Below, piece by piece: positions 7,835 through 14,817 of a stretch of 16,419 bases of DNA (its first letter is position 1; every line of letters starts with the position of its first letter). The stretch is from an uncultured Treponema sp. Its GTDB lineage: Bacteria; Spirochaetota; Spirochaetia; Treponematales; Treponemataceae. The stretch lies in contig CAKZZO010000070.1 of assembly GCA_937885175.1 (NCBI GenBank), forward strand, positions 1 through 16,419, read 5' to 3'. The notes below the pieces were generated by a model. It did not search any database. It was not told the origin of the DNA and was given only the letters and a program-made list of their open reading frames with translations. Both the position numbers and the translations under genes were made by a program.

Positions 7835-8677
7835 TTATGCCGCTACATACGCTTCCAGTTTGCGCATTCTTCTGGGGTGCTGCATACGAACAATAGCCCG
7901 TTTTTCAATCTGACGAATACGTTCTTTTGTCAGCTGGCATACATCGCCTACTTCTTTCAGAGACATAGGACGGCTTCCATCCAGACCATAGCGCAGACGA
8001 ATAACACGGGCCTCATTGGGACGGAGACTTCCCAGCACTTCGTTTATGTCATCATGCATTGTCTTTGCAAGGATTTCCTCATAGGGAGATGCATAGCGCT
8101 CGTCTTCCATAAAGTCGCCGACAGATGCATTTTCGTTGTCACCGCCCCGCACCTGTGCGTCAAGGCTCACCATCTCACGATTGATATTCAACATATCGCG
8201 CACATGGCTTGCATCCATATTCAGCATTTCTGCCACTTCTGAAATTTCCTCTTCTTCAGTCTTTCCGCTGCCAACCATCTTGCGGGCATGCTCAATCTGT
8301 ACCAGTTCGTTTGCACGATTGAGGGGCAGACGGATTGCACGGCTCTTTTCGCAGATTGCCTTCAGAATGCACTGACGAATCCACCATACCGCATAGGAAA
8401 TAAAATGATATCCCTTTTCAGCGTCAAATTTATCAATGGCAGTCATCAAGCCGATGTTTCCTTCGCTGATTAAATCCACCAAGTCCATTCCCTGCCCCTG
8501 ATATTTTTTTGCCACATTCACGACAAAGCGCAAGTTAGCCCTTACGATTTTGTCTTTTGCAGCCTTGTCACCAGCCTTTGCCTTTAGTGCAAGTTCGTTT
8601 TCTTCCTCACGGCTCATCAGTGGAATTCTATTGATTTCCTTCAAGTACATTGTAAGCACTGCGTCGTCGTTTGTCAT
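7835..8677 (-). CDS. Group-2 sigma70-family sigma factor (RpoS/RpoD-like)
   Basis: A 280-aa sigma factor that would direct RNA polymerase to a subset of promoters. Regions 1.2-2.4 are at about 5-115, including RANLRFVV, DLISEGNIGLM and ISYAVWWIRQ, a primary-sigma-like -10 recognition helix. Region 3 is at about 120-190. Region 4 is at about 210-275, with the helix-turn-helix LKEVGDVCQLTKERIRQIE at 240-258. There is no long acidic region 1.1 or non-conserved insert, so it is not the housekeeping RpoD; size and layout fit group-2 factors such as Borrelia RpoS. RBS AGGAGA (8683-8688) sets the start. A sigma54 -24/-12 promoter lies immediately upstream, implying RpoN control. The regulon cannot be told from this window. 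Confidence 0.93.
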   Translation of the reverse strand: MTNDDAVLTMYLKEINRIPLMSREEENELALKAKAGDKAAKDKIVRANLRFVVNVAKKYQGQGMDLVDLISEGNIGLMTAIDKFDAEKGYHFISYAVWWIRQCILKAICEKSRAIRLPLNRANELVQIEHARKMVGSGKTEEEEISEVAEMLNMDASHVRDMLNINREMVSLDAQVRGGDNENASVGDFMEDERYASPYEEILAKTMHDDINEVLGSLRPNEARVIRLRYGLDGSRPMSLKEVGDVCQLTKERIRQIEKRAIVRMQHPRRMRKLEAYVAA

Positions 8678-8716
8678 GTCGGTCTCCTACTTATTTACGT
8701 ATTTCACTTAATATAT

Positions 8717-8733
8717 AGCAAGATTCGTGCCAA
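8717..8733 (-). promoter_or_regulatory. Sigma54 (-24/-12) promoter of the sigma factor gene
   Basis: Minus strand TTGGCACGAATCTTGCT matches the sigma54 consensus YTGGCACG-N4-TTGCW at every defined position. The GG and GC elements have the required 12-nt register (GG at 8732-8731, GC at 8719-8718). The predicted start is near 8706, giving a 29-nt leader that contains AGGAGA just before the ATG at 8677. I see no competing sigma70 promoter closer to the gene. Confidence 0.88.
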
Positions 8734-8764
8734 CTTTTAAAAAGTATGATTTTTCAGGGATTTT

Positions 8765-8809
8765 CCTGCATTTTGAAACTTTTTTACCAGCCACAGGCAA
8801 AACTGCAGG
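8765..8809. promoter_or_regulatory. Imperfect inverted repeat, candidate activator (EBP) site
   Basis: CCTGCATTTTG (8765-8775) and CAAAACTGCAGG (8798-8809) form an inverted repeat with one extra base in the second arm. The arms are about three helical turns apart, centred about 80 bp upstream of the predicted sigma54 start. That is where enhancer-binding proteins usually bind. Function is inferred from position only. Confidence 0.4.
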
Positions 8810-8811
8810 TC

Positions 8812-8857
8812 TTTTTTCACTTTTTTGTACTTTTTTTCACGATTTTCTTTGACTTTT
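8812..8857. other. Phased T-tracts (predicted bent DNA)
   Basis: T-tracts begin at 8812 (6), 8821 (6), 8831 (7), 8843 (4) and 8854 (4), spaced 9-12 bp apart, close to the helical repeat. Phased A/T-tracts of this kind curve DNA. They lie about 105-150 bp upstream of the predicted sigma54 start and also upstream of groES. Confidence 0.55.
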
Positions 8858-8877
8858 GAGACATTTATTATTATTTT
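8849..8877 (+). promoter_or_regulatory. Candidate groES promoter
   Basis: TTGACT (8849-8854), 17-nt spacer, TATTTT (8872-8877), with a predicted leader of about 98 nt. The T-rich surroundings make chance matches likely. TTGACC at 8898 and TTGACA at 8939 lack a convincing -10 at proper spacing. Confidence 0.3.
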
Positions 8878-8981
8878 AAAAATATCAAACGTATATTTTG
8901 ACCCAATCGTTCTTTTTATACGCAAAAACTGTATCATTTTGACACAGCAAATTACTAACAAAACTCTTTGGAGGCAAAAAT

Positions 8982-9254
8982 ATGAAAGTCAAACCGCTTG
9001 CTGACCGTGTATTGCTCAAGCAGGAAAAGGCAGAAACAAAAACTGCCAGCGGAATCATCATTCCGGAGACCGCACAGGAAAAAACTCAAACTGCAAAAGT
9101 AGAAGCAGTCGGTCCAGGAACTGAAAAAGAAAAAATCACCGTAAAAGTCGGTGACCGCGTAATGTACGACAAGTATGCCGGCACTCAGATAAAAATTGAC
9201 GGTGAAGAATATCTGATTGTCAAAAACGCAGACATCATCGCAGTTATCGAATAG
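8982..9254 (+). CDS. groS: Co-chaperonin GroES (Hsp10)
   Basis: A 90-aa lid of the GroEL chaperonin, forming a heptamer that caps the folding chamber in the cytosol. It opens with the standard VKPLADRVLLK. The mobile loop (about 16-33) has the usual SGIIIP hydrophobic tripeptide that contacts GroEL. VGDRVMYDKYAGT and the C-terminal DIIAVIE complete the fold at full length. RBS GGAGG (8970-8974) sits 7 nt before the ATG. groEL is not adjacent: downstream is a repeat and a convergent gene. From memory, groES and groEL are also unlinked in T. pallidum. No CIRCE operator is seen. It shares its upstream gap with a sigma54-controlled sigma factor gene. Confidence 0.97.
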   Translation: MKVKPLADRVLLKQEKAETKTASGIIIPETAQEKTQTAKVEAVGPGTEKEKITVKVGDRVMYDKYAGTQIKIDGEEYLIVKNADIIAVIE

Positions 9255-9350
9255 GCAGGGCGTTCCCCTCACTACGCTTGGGTCGCTATGTCCGCCGTTC
9301 CGCTATCGCTTCATACCTGCGGTACGCCTTGCGGCGCGGCTCCCAGCGCT
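9255..9350. repeat. GC-rich intergenic element downstream of groES
   Basis: About 95 bp of GC-rich, CG-rich sequence begins right after the groES stop. It is rich in short self-complementary pieces such as CCGCC/GGCG and GCGGTACGCC. It differs from the copy A/B family and has no second copy in this window. I associate this sequence type with dispersed intergenic repeats of treponemes. It has no start codon with an RBS and does not look coding. Confidence 0.5.
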
Positions 9351-9381
9351 AACGCACTCCGTTTGTGGGTGCGTTTTTTTT
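9351..9381 (+). terminator. Intrinsic terminator of groES
   Basis: AACGCAC (9351-9357) pairs perfectly with GTGCGTT (9369-9375) and a T-tract runs to 9381. The tract overlaps the stop codon (9380-9382) of the convergent TPR gene, so the two 3' ends touch. There is no matching T-tract on the minus strand, so it serves groES only. Confidence 0.82.
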
Positions 9382-11311
9382 ATCTGTTCATAGCAATTTC
9401 AATCTGCCTGCGCAAAAGGCGGGCATCCGCATGTATGGGATTCAGCGAAAGGCAATAGTCCAGCGAAAGCAATGCGGCGTTTTCATCCCGCAAGTCATTT
9501 TGAATCACCGCACAACGATAGAGTATATCAGCCTTTTCCAGAACATTCCGTGTACGCCCGGCCGCAAGCCCATACAAGGCCAATGCATTCTTTTTATCAC
9601 CAGTGCTGCTGTAGACCATGGCAAGATTACATGCTGTCACCGGAGAAGCCAGCGGAGACACAGAGACAATGGGTGTACTCTCAGAAGTGCGGTGCAGCCC
9701 CCCCGTCTCAAAGAGAACATATTCATACAGGCGGCGGGCAGCCGTAATGTTTCCGTCCAGCAATGTAAAATAGGCCGCCGTCTCCCCTTCCCAAATTTCC
9801 ATGCTGTTCACTTCCTTTGCCGCCCGGTCTCCAAAAGTTCCCCGCAGCACTTCTGGCGGAATCACATTCTTTGCCACCGGCCGCTCTCCGCCAAAGACAT
9901 CAATCAATATCTTCTGCGTTACCGGTTCTTCATTCTTCAGGCTGTAGCGGGCGTCAAGATATTTTGTAAAAAGGTTCCGTGCATCCTCTAACTTTCCATT
10001 TGCCAAAAGTTCATGCACGGCAAGCTGCACCAGTTTGGGCGGATACAGACTCTGCCCCAATTCATGCGCTTCCAGCATCTGCCACACATATGCCAGTCTT
10101 GCAGTCTGCGTCAAATCAGGATTGTTCTTAAAGTATAAAAGGCATTGTGCCACCAGCAAGTCTTCGTCCACTTCCTTGCCGTCCGCCTTCTGCTGCGCAA
10201 TGGCACTTTCCATGCGGTACAAGGCATCGCTCACCAGAATGCGCGGCCGCTCATCGTATGCCTGCATGGAGTGGGTGCGGAATTCCGTCATGCGCAAGGA
10301 TTTTTCCAAATCGGTCATTTCAGGCGGCAGAGAACTTTCATAGGCAAACCTGCCATAAGTCACCAGACCAGGCACATAATCCCCATTATTCGTCACCACG
10401 TCAAAAATCAAATCATAGGCGCGCTTGTAATTGCCCCGATTCTGCTCCCACAATGCGCTGTTTACTTTTACCGCAGGCGGCACATCCGCTGATTTTTCAC
10501 CCTTGTACTGCAATACAATTTTTCTGGAGGCTTCCGCACTGTCTCTGTCATTCAGCATCACATAGGCATCGCTGGCAAGTTCAGCGGCGGCAGGCAAAAG
10601 CACTTCGCTCCTCACCTTGCTCAGATTGTCCAGGCATACATCGTAATTTTCCGCATCGTACTGCACGTATGCCCAAAAGAGCATTTCTGCCATGGAGCGC
10701 GTCGTCTTTTGCGACTGATACTGGGCATGTACATCCTGCAAGGCCGCCGCCGTCTGATAATCGCCTGCCAAAAGACAGACCAGTGCACTGTTCATAAGCC
10801 AGCGCGTGTTTCCAGTGCCCACAAAGGCATCGTAATAAACCGCCGCCAATTCATCAGAATAGAAGGAAGTTTTTTTTGCAAGTTCCGCCACTTTTCTGAG
10901 CACGGCTTCAGAATACAGTGAACCATAGCGGGTGCCTGCCAAAGGACGGCTTATGTCTACCGCCTCATCATAACGGTCTGCACGGAGCAGATAGTGAGCA
11001 TACACCGCCGTCAACTCCTGATTTTCAGGCAGGGCTTTTAAGGCATTCTGCAAGGTTTTTTCTGCAAGGGATTTTTCTCCCAGAGTCATGTAGCGGCGGT
11101 ATATTCCCAAACGGGCAAAGGCACTGAAGGCATTTTTTTCCGCTTTTTTTAGCGTTGCCATGGCATCGGAGGTCTGTCCCTGCCTAATAAATGCGTCAAC
11201 ACGTTCTAATTGAACTAAAAAGGACTGATTATCAGATTTAGAGCACGAAAAGAAAAGCCCCGCACAGAGCAGAGAAAGAGCGAGCACTACACCTTTTCTT
11301 TTCGTCGTCAT
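9380..11311 (-). CDS. TPR-repeat lipoprotein, last gene of the PPIase-nusB operon
   Basis: A 643-aa predicted lipoprotein with a signal peptide ending in FFSC (Cys23). The mature part is almost wholly helical and reads as tetratricopeptide-like repeats: an N-terminal set (about 30-125), scattered pairs through the middle, and a clearer set at 560-640 (CNLAMVYSSTGDKKNALALYGLA, then ADILYRCAVIQNDLRDENAALLSLDYCL, in the pattern of two consecutive TPRs). TPR scaffolds bind other proteins; the partner is unknown. Its ATG is 3 nt after the nusB stop and lacks a clear Shine-Dalgarno, so it probably depends on translational coupling. Its place beside an exported PPIase fits a role in envelope protein handling, but that is inference. 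Confidence 0.85.
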   Translation of the reverse strand: MTTKRKGVVLALSLLCAGLFFSCSKSDNQSFLVQLERVDAFIRQGQTSDAMATLKKAEKNAFSAFARLGIYRRYMTLGEKSLAEKTLQNALKALPENQELTAVYAHYLLRADRYDEAVDISRPLAGTRYGSLYSEAVLRKVAELAKKTSFYSDELAAVYYDAFVGTGNTRWLMNSALVCLLAGDYQTAAALQDVHAQYQSQKTTRSMAEMLFWAYVQYDAENYDVCLDNLSKVRSEVLLPAAAELASDAYVMLNDRDSAEASRKIVLQYKGEKSADVPPAVKVNSALWEQNRGNYKRAYDLIFDVVTNNGDYVPGLVTYGRFAYESSLPPEMTDLEKSLRMTEFRTHSMQAYDERPRILVSDALYRMESAIAQQKADGKEVDEDLLVAQCLLYFKNNPDLTQTARLAYVWQMLEAHELGQSLYPPKLVQLAVHELLANGKLEDARNLFTKYLDARYSLKNEEPVTQKILIDVFGGERPVAKNVIPPEVLRGTFGDRAAKEVNSMEIWEGETAAYFTLLDGNITAARRLYEYVLFETGGLHRTSESTPIVSVSPLASPVTACNLAMVYSSTGDKKNALALYGLAAGRTRNVLEKADILYRCAVIQNDLRDENAALLSLDYCLSLNPIHADARLLRRQIEIAMNR

Positions 11312-11314
11312 AGG

Positions 11315-11728
11315 CTAATTCAATGTTTTTTTAATGGTATCCAAAACCGCATTGATAAATTTAAAGGCTTCATCCTGTCCGTATTCCTTTGCAATACCGA
11401 TAGCCTCATCAATCACGATTGAGGCCGGAATATCCTTTTGGTACAGCAATGAATACACACTCATGCGGAGAATAGCCAGCGAAACTTTATTCACACGGTC
11501 AAATTCCCAGCCGTTCAGATGTCTTGTAATCAAGCCATCAATTTCGGCCTTGTGTTCTACGGTACCGGCAATCAGCATTCGGGCAAAGGCACCGCTCTCT
11601 TCATCAATTGTCTCACCCCTGTCGTTTTCTGCCCATGTCAGTTTAAGCACGTCTTCCAGCGGGTTTCCTCCAATTTCCATGGAGTAGAGTCCCTGAAAAG
11701 CCAAGATTCTTCCTTTTCGTCGTGACAT
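11315..11728 (-). CDS. nusB: Transcription antitermination factor NusB
   Basis: A 137-aa all-helical RNA-binding protein that joins NusE (S10) on boxA RNA during rRNA antitermination. The N-terminus has the usual R-(x)-AFQGLYSME arginine-rich start. The core signature LAILRMSVYSLLY (about 84-96) is followed by DIPASIVIDEAIGIAKEYG and the C-terminal FINAVLDTI. Length is normal. The ATG is 4 nt after the stop of the PPIase gene (TAA-CGGT-ATG) with no good SD, and the next gene begins 3 nt after its own stop. The three genes therefore look like one translationally coupled operon. Confidence 0.96.
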   Translation of the reverse strand: MSRRKGRILAFQGLYSMEIGGNPLEDVLKLTWAENDRGETIDEESGAFARMLIAGTVEHKAEIDGLITRHLNGWEFDRVNKVSLAILRMSVYSLLYQKDIPASIVIDEAIGIAKEYGQDEAFKFINAVLDTIKKTLN

Positions 11729-11732
11729 ACCG

Positions 11733-12815
11733 TTACCAGTTCAGCAGTTTATTAAGCGCATCACCAGTCTTCTTGCGATCCACATTCTGCGGCGTGTCCA
11801 AAGATTTAGTGATATCCTGAATGGCAGTGATAAGGAACTGGCTCTGTTTCTGCTGCGTCAGATTAGACTTGATGTAGTCATAGACCGTAATTGTCGTCTC
11901 CGGCTGTACAACATCGCTCAAGCTCAGCATTTTTGCCGCATATTTCTGGCGCACTGCGTAGAACTGAAAGTTGTCGCTCGTTTCATTCAGATTTGAAATA
12001 TAGCCGATGTCACGTCCAAAGAGTTCCATCAATTCCTGATAGCTGATTCCCAACTGCTGTGCATGCTGAGCCGTCTTGCTGACAATCAAATCACCGCCCT
12101 GATAGCCCTTGTCGCTTTCCATGTTGGACTTAATCTTGTCATAGGTCAGTTTCTTTGCCTTTAAGTCAGCAAGCATGCTGTCGGCTTTCTTCTTTGCCGC
12201 TTCGTTGTCCTTTCCGTCCTTGGGCACAATCACCAGGAAAAGTTTCATCATGTCGTTCCACACAAAAGAAGCCTTGTTCAAATCGTAGAAGGTGCGGATT
12301 TCCTCATCACTGGGAGCAACATTCTTGATTTCATTCTGTTTCTGGCTCAACACATACTGCTGGGCCAAAAGTTGATTCTTCAAGAAGGCCTTGTAGTCAG
12401 CAACATTCATTCCCAACTGCTGCTTCATAAAGTCATCCAGAGAAAGACCTGTCTGAGACTTTACAATGTCCGCAAACTGTGCTTCCGTTACCTGCTGACC
12501 AACCTGCTGGCTTACGCTCTGGAGGAAATACTGTTCCACCTGAGAATCCGTAATCTGCATGTTTGCCTTCTGCGCTGCCTGCACAACCAGTTTTTCATCA
12601 ATAATGGCGGCAAGAATATCTTTTTTCTGATCAACCGTAAAAGAAGAGACGCCATTTTGCTTCTGGTACATCTCTACTCTGGACTTCAATTGACGAAGCG
12701 TGATGGTCTCCGGCTTATGCAATTTTACAACCGCCAGGGCCTGCAAGTCATTCTGCGCAAACACCGCCGTTGCGGCCACCAGAAAAAGTGCGAGTCCAAG
12801 AGCTAATTTTTTCAT
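11733..12815 (-). CDS. Exported SurA-like peptidyl-prolyl isomerase/chaperone
   Basis: A 360-aa exported protein with a classical signal peptide and likely cleavage after VFA (residue 20), before QND. Residues about 28-160 form a helical SurA_N-like chaperone domain (ITLRQLKSRVEMY, IDEKLVVQAAQK, DSQVEQYF, DDFMKQQLGM). Residues about 185-300 look like a divergent parvulin domain containing the YQGGDL signature. Glutamine-rich helices follow. It probably assists folding of outer-membrane or periplasmic proteins; catalytic activity is uncertain because the parvulin part is degenerate. The start is the MKKLAL methionine: GAGGTGG (12821-12827) precedes it and the signal peptide starts there, so the 13-residue upstream extension is rejected. 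I recall a 39-kDa basic membrane protein at the matching T. pallidum position, unchecked. First gene of the operon. Confidence 0.88.
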   Translation of the reverse strand: MKKLALGLALFLVAATAVFAQNDLQALAVVKLHKPETITLRQLKSRVEMYQKQNGVSSFTVDQKKDILAAIIDEKLVVQAAQKANMQITDSQVEQYFLQSVSQQVGQQVTEAQFADIVKSQTGLSLDDFMKQQLGMNVADYKAFLKNQLLAQQYVLSQKQNEIKNVAPSDEEIRTFYDLNKASFVWNDMMKLFLVIVPKDGKDNEAAKKKADSMLADLKAKKLTYDKIKSNMESDKGYQGGDLIVSKTAQHAQQLGISYQELMELFGRDIGYISNLNETSDNFQFYAVRQKYAAKMLSLSDVVQPETTITVYDYIKSNLTQQKQSQFLITAIQDITKSLDTPQNVDRKKTGDALNKLLNW

Positions 12816-12869
12816 TTTATCCACCTCATTATTCAGCCAGCGGCAGAATACCACTAAACTTTCTTACTT

Positions 12870-12899
12870 TATATAACAGACATAACTGTACTTTGTTAC
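12870..12899 (-). promoter_or_regulatory. Candidate promoter of the PPIase-nusB-TPR operon
   Basis: Minus strand GTAACA (12894-12899), 18-nt spacer, TATATA (12870-12875), with a leader of about 48 nt before the ATG at 12815. The 103-bp gap after alaS has no strong terminator, so readthrough from alaS could also feed the operon. Confidence 0.3.
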
Positions 12900-12918
12900 A
12901 GAAAATTGCAACAAATTG

Positions 12919-14742
12919 CTATTTATCCAGTGGCAAGCCACCAGAAATCACTGCGCGAATACGTCGCACGCCCGCAGAAGAAGACTGCTCCTTGGTAATC
13001 TTAAAGTCACCAATCTGAGCCGTGTGCTGCACATGGGGACCGCCACACACTTCCTTGCTGAACCAATCATTCTTTGGATTCTTGCCAACCGTATAGACTT
13101 TTACGCTCTCACCGTATTTATTTGCGAACAAAGCACGGGCACCTTCCGCCTTAGCCTGCTCCAACGTCATCACTTCCATCGTAACCGGAAGATCTTCCTT
13201 AATCTTTTCGTTTACGATGTCCTCAACCTTTTTAACTTCCTCAGGAGTCATGGGCCGGTCAAAGGTAAAGTCAAAGCGCATGCGTTCATTGTTGATGTTA
13301 GACCCCTTCTGCGCAACCTTGTCGCCCAACACGTTGACCAAAGCCTGCTGCAACAAGTGCGTTGCCGTGTGGTACTTTGTCGTCGTATCACTCTGCTCTG
13401 CAAGTCCGCCCTTAGCCTTTCCCGCATCCAGAGACTTTGACGCTTCCTTGTGTTTTTTCTCCGCTTCCTTAAAGCCTTCCAAATCCACCGTAAAGCCATG
13501 CTCTGCACCTAATTCCTGTGTCAGTTCCACCGGGAATCCAAAAGTATCGTACAAACGGAAGGCAACCTTACCGCTGATTTCTTTTTTTGGATTTTTCATC
13601 AAATTGGGAAGCAGTTTCTGGAACTCCGCCTCGCCGTTTTTCAGAGCCTCGCGGAATTTATTCTCCTCAGCCGTCAGTTCATTGCAAATCTTTTCCCGAT
13701 TCTGCTCCAGTTCGGGATAGGCTTCCTTAAAGTTTTCAATAACGGGAGACGCAACCTTTGCCAAAAATTCATTTTCAATACCCAGTTTCATGCCATGGCG
13801 CACAGCACGGCGAATCAAACGGCGGAGCACATACCCTGCACCCAGATTTGACGGAGTTACACCCCGCTGGTCACCCAAAATAAAGACAGAAGCACGGGTA
13901 TGGTCAGCGATAATGCGAACGCTCTTGTCCTTTTCCTCGTCAGAGCCATAAGTATAGCCAGAAAGGTTTTCAATCTCAGCAATAATAGGCTGGAAAACTT
14001 CTGTCTGATATACGCTTGTCTTTCCCTGCAGGATACAGTTGGTGCGCTCCAGCCCCATGCCCGTATCCACATTCTGCTTGGGCAGCTTGTTCAGTTTTCC
14101 ATCTGGCTGACGGTCATACTGCATGAAAACATTGTTCCAGATTTCCATCCAATTGGCACTGTCGGTCTTTTTGTTTGAGCCAAGGGGAGGAAGCCCCTGA
14201 CCAACCCAGTAGAAGATTTCTGTGTCAGGACCACAAGGACCTGTTGGGCCTGCTGCCCACCAGTTGTCGCTTGCAGGAAGATAGGCAATTTTATCCTCGG
14301 GCATGCCATTGTCTTTCCAGTAGCCGGCCGCTTCTTCATCGCGGGGAGCAGATGCATCGCCCTCAAAGACCGTCACAGACAGTTTTTTGGGATCAAGACC
14401 AAGCCATTTGGGGCTCGTCAAAAATTCATAGGAAAAAGCGATGGATTCTTTCTTAAAGTAGTCTCCCAAAGACCAGTTGCCCAGCATTTCAAAACAAGTC
14501 AGATGGCTGGAATCTCCCACTTCGTCAATATCACCCGTGCGAATACACTTCTGATAGTCAGTCAGGCGAGTTCCAGAAGGATGAGGCTGCCCCAAAAGAT
14601 AGGGCACCAGCGGATGCATACCAGCCATTGTAAACAAAACAGAAGGGTCATTTTCGGGAATCAGAGACTGTCCTGAAATTTCAGCATGATTTTTGCTTTT
14701 AAAAAACTCAATGTATTTAGAACGTAATTCGTTTGCAGTCAT
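12919..14742 (-). CDS. alaS: Alanyl-tRNA synthetase, short spirochaetal form
   Basis: Charges tRNA-Ala with alanine. The 607-aa protein has the class II catalytic core: FEMLGNWSLGDYF (84-96), then GPTGPCGPDTE (165-175) and GAGYVLRRLIRRAVRHG (301-317). The editing domain is intact, with zinc/active-site residues HTATH (His458, His462) and CGGPH (Cys566, His570). It stops shortly after the SSSAGVRRIRA segment and lacks the coiled-coil and C-Ala domain that take most bacterial enzymes to about 875 aa. Spirochaetal AlaRS of about 590-600 aa is known, so this is not a frameshift. The ATG fits the family N-terminus (SKYIEFFKSKNH), yet no Shine-Dalgarno precedes it, consistent with a leaderless transcript. 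Divergent from the MATE gene. Confidence 0.97.
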   Translation of the reverse strand: MTANELRSKYIEFFKSKNHAEISGQSLIPENDPSVLFTMAGMHPLVPYLLGQPHPSGTRLTDYQKCIRTGDIDEVGDSSHLTCFEMLGNWSLGDYFKKESIAFSYEFLTSPKWLGLDPKKLSVTVFEGDASAPRDEEAAGYWKDNGMPEDKIAYLPASDNWWAAGPTGPCGPDTEIFYWVGQGLPPLGSNKKTDSANWMEIWNNVFMQYDRQPDGKLNKLPKQNVDTGMGLERTNCILQGKTSVYQTEVFQPIIAEIENLSGYTYGSDEEKDKSVRIIADHTRASVFILGDQRGVTPSNLGAGYVLRRLIRRAVRHGMKLGIENEFLAKVASPVIENFKEAYPELEQNREKICNELTAEENKFREALKNGEAEFQKLLPNLMKNPKKEISGKVAFRLYDTFGFPVELTQELGAEHGFTVDLEGFKEAEKKHKEASKSLDAGKAKGGLAEQSDTTTKYHTATHLLQQALVNVLGDKVAQKGSNINNERMRFDFTFDRPMTPEEVKKVEDIVNEKIKEDLPVTMEVMTLEQAKAEGARALFANKYGESVKVYTVGKNPKNDWFSKEVCGGPHVQHTAQIGDFKITKEQSSSAGVRRIRAVISGGLPLDK

Positions 14743-14750
14743 AATAGTCT

Positions 14751-14779
14751 ATTTTATGAATTAGTGCCCTCGGTGTCAA
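14751..14779 (-). promoter_or_regulatory. alaS promoter, predicted leaderless transcript
   Basis: Minus strand TTGACA (14774-14779), 17-nt spacer, TAAAAT (14751-14756). Only 8 nt separate the -10 from the alaS ATG at 14742, so the transcript would carry about 0-2 leader nucleotides. The -35 is a perfect consensus and abuts the MATE -35. Confidence 0.7.
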
Positions 14780-14786
14780 TTGACAC
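14773..14786. promoter_or_regulatory. 14-bp perfect palindrome made of two abutting -35 boxes
   Basis: GTGTCAATTGACAC is identical to its reverse complement. The left half contains the alaS -35 (14774-14779) and the right half the MATE -35 (14780-14785). It could be a repressor operator that covers both -35 boxes, or simply the result of two consensus hexamers placed back to back. Confidence 0.75.
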
Positions 14787-14807
14787 AATATATATTCCTT
14801 ATACAAT
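14780..14807 (+). promoter_or_regulatory. MATE transporter promoter, predicted near-leaderless transcript
   Basis: TTGACA (14780-14785), 16-nt spacer, TACAAT (14802-14807). The predicted start near 14814 leaves only about 3-5 nt before the ATG at 14818, and no Shine-Dalgarno is visible there. Confidence 0.68.
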
Positions 14808-14817
14808 AGAAACAATT

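Larger units (their letters stand above)
8678..8981. other. Divergent regulatory gap between the sigma gene and groES
   Basis: These 304 bp hold no credible gene. From left to right they contain the sigma gene's SD and sigma54 promoter (8683-8733), an imperfect inverted repeat (8765-8809), a run of phased T-tracts (8812-8857), a possible groES promoter (8849-8877), AT-rich sequence, and the groES SD (8970-8974). No CIRCE element (TTAGCACTC-N9-GAGTGCTAA) is present, so HrcA control of groES at this site is not supported. Confidence 0.7.

Noticed and set aside
8939..8944. Perfect TTGACA as a groES -35
   Set aside because: No -10 lies at 15-19 nt, and a start from it would fall at or inside the groES SD.
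8737..8961. Minus-strand 74-codon open frame in the sigma-groES gap
   Set aside because: It is made of the T-tract region, giving low-complexity Lys-rich sequence. It has no SD and overlaps the regulatory elements.
8878..8981. CIRCE operator for groES
   Set aside because: I looked for TTAGCACTC/GAGTGCTAA halves and found none.
9365..9991. 208-codon + strand open frame antisense to the TPR lipoprotein
   Set aside because: It is a shadow frame that begins inside the groES terminator.
12919..12950. Possible truncation of alaS
   Set aside because: The lack of the C-Ala domain is a known trait of spirochaetal AlaRS. The frame ends cleanly after a conserved segment, with no leftover coding sequence downstream.
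14764..14817. GTG-initiated extension of the MATE protein
   Set aside because: The predicted promoter lies inside it, no SD precedes the GTG, and family similarity starts after the ATG at 14818.
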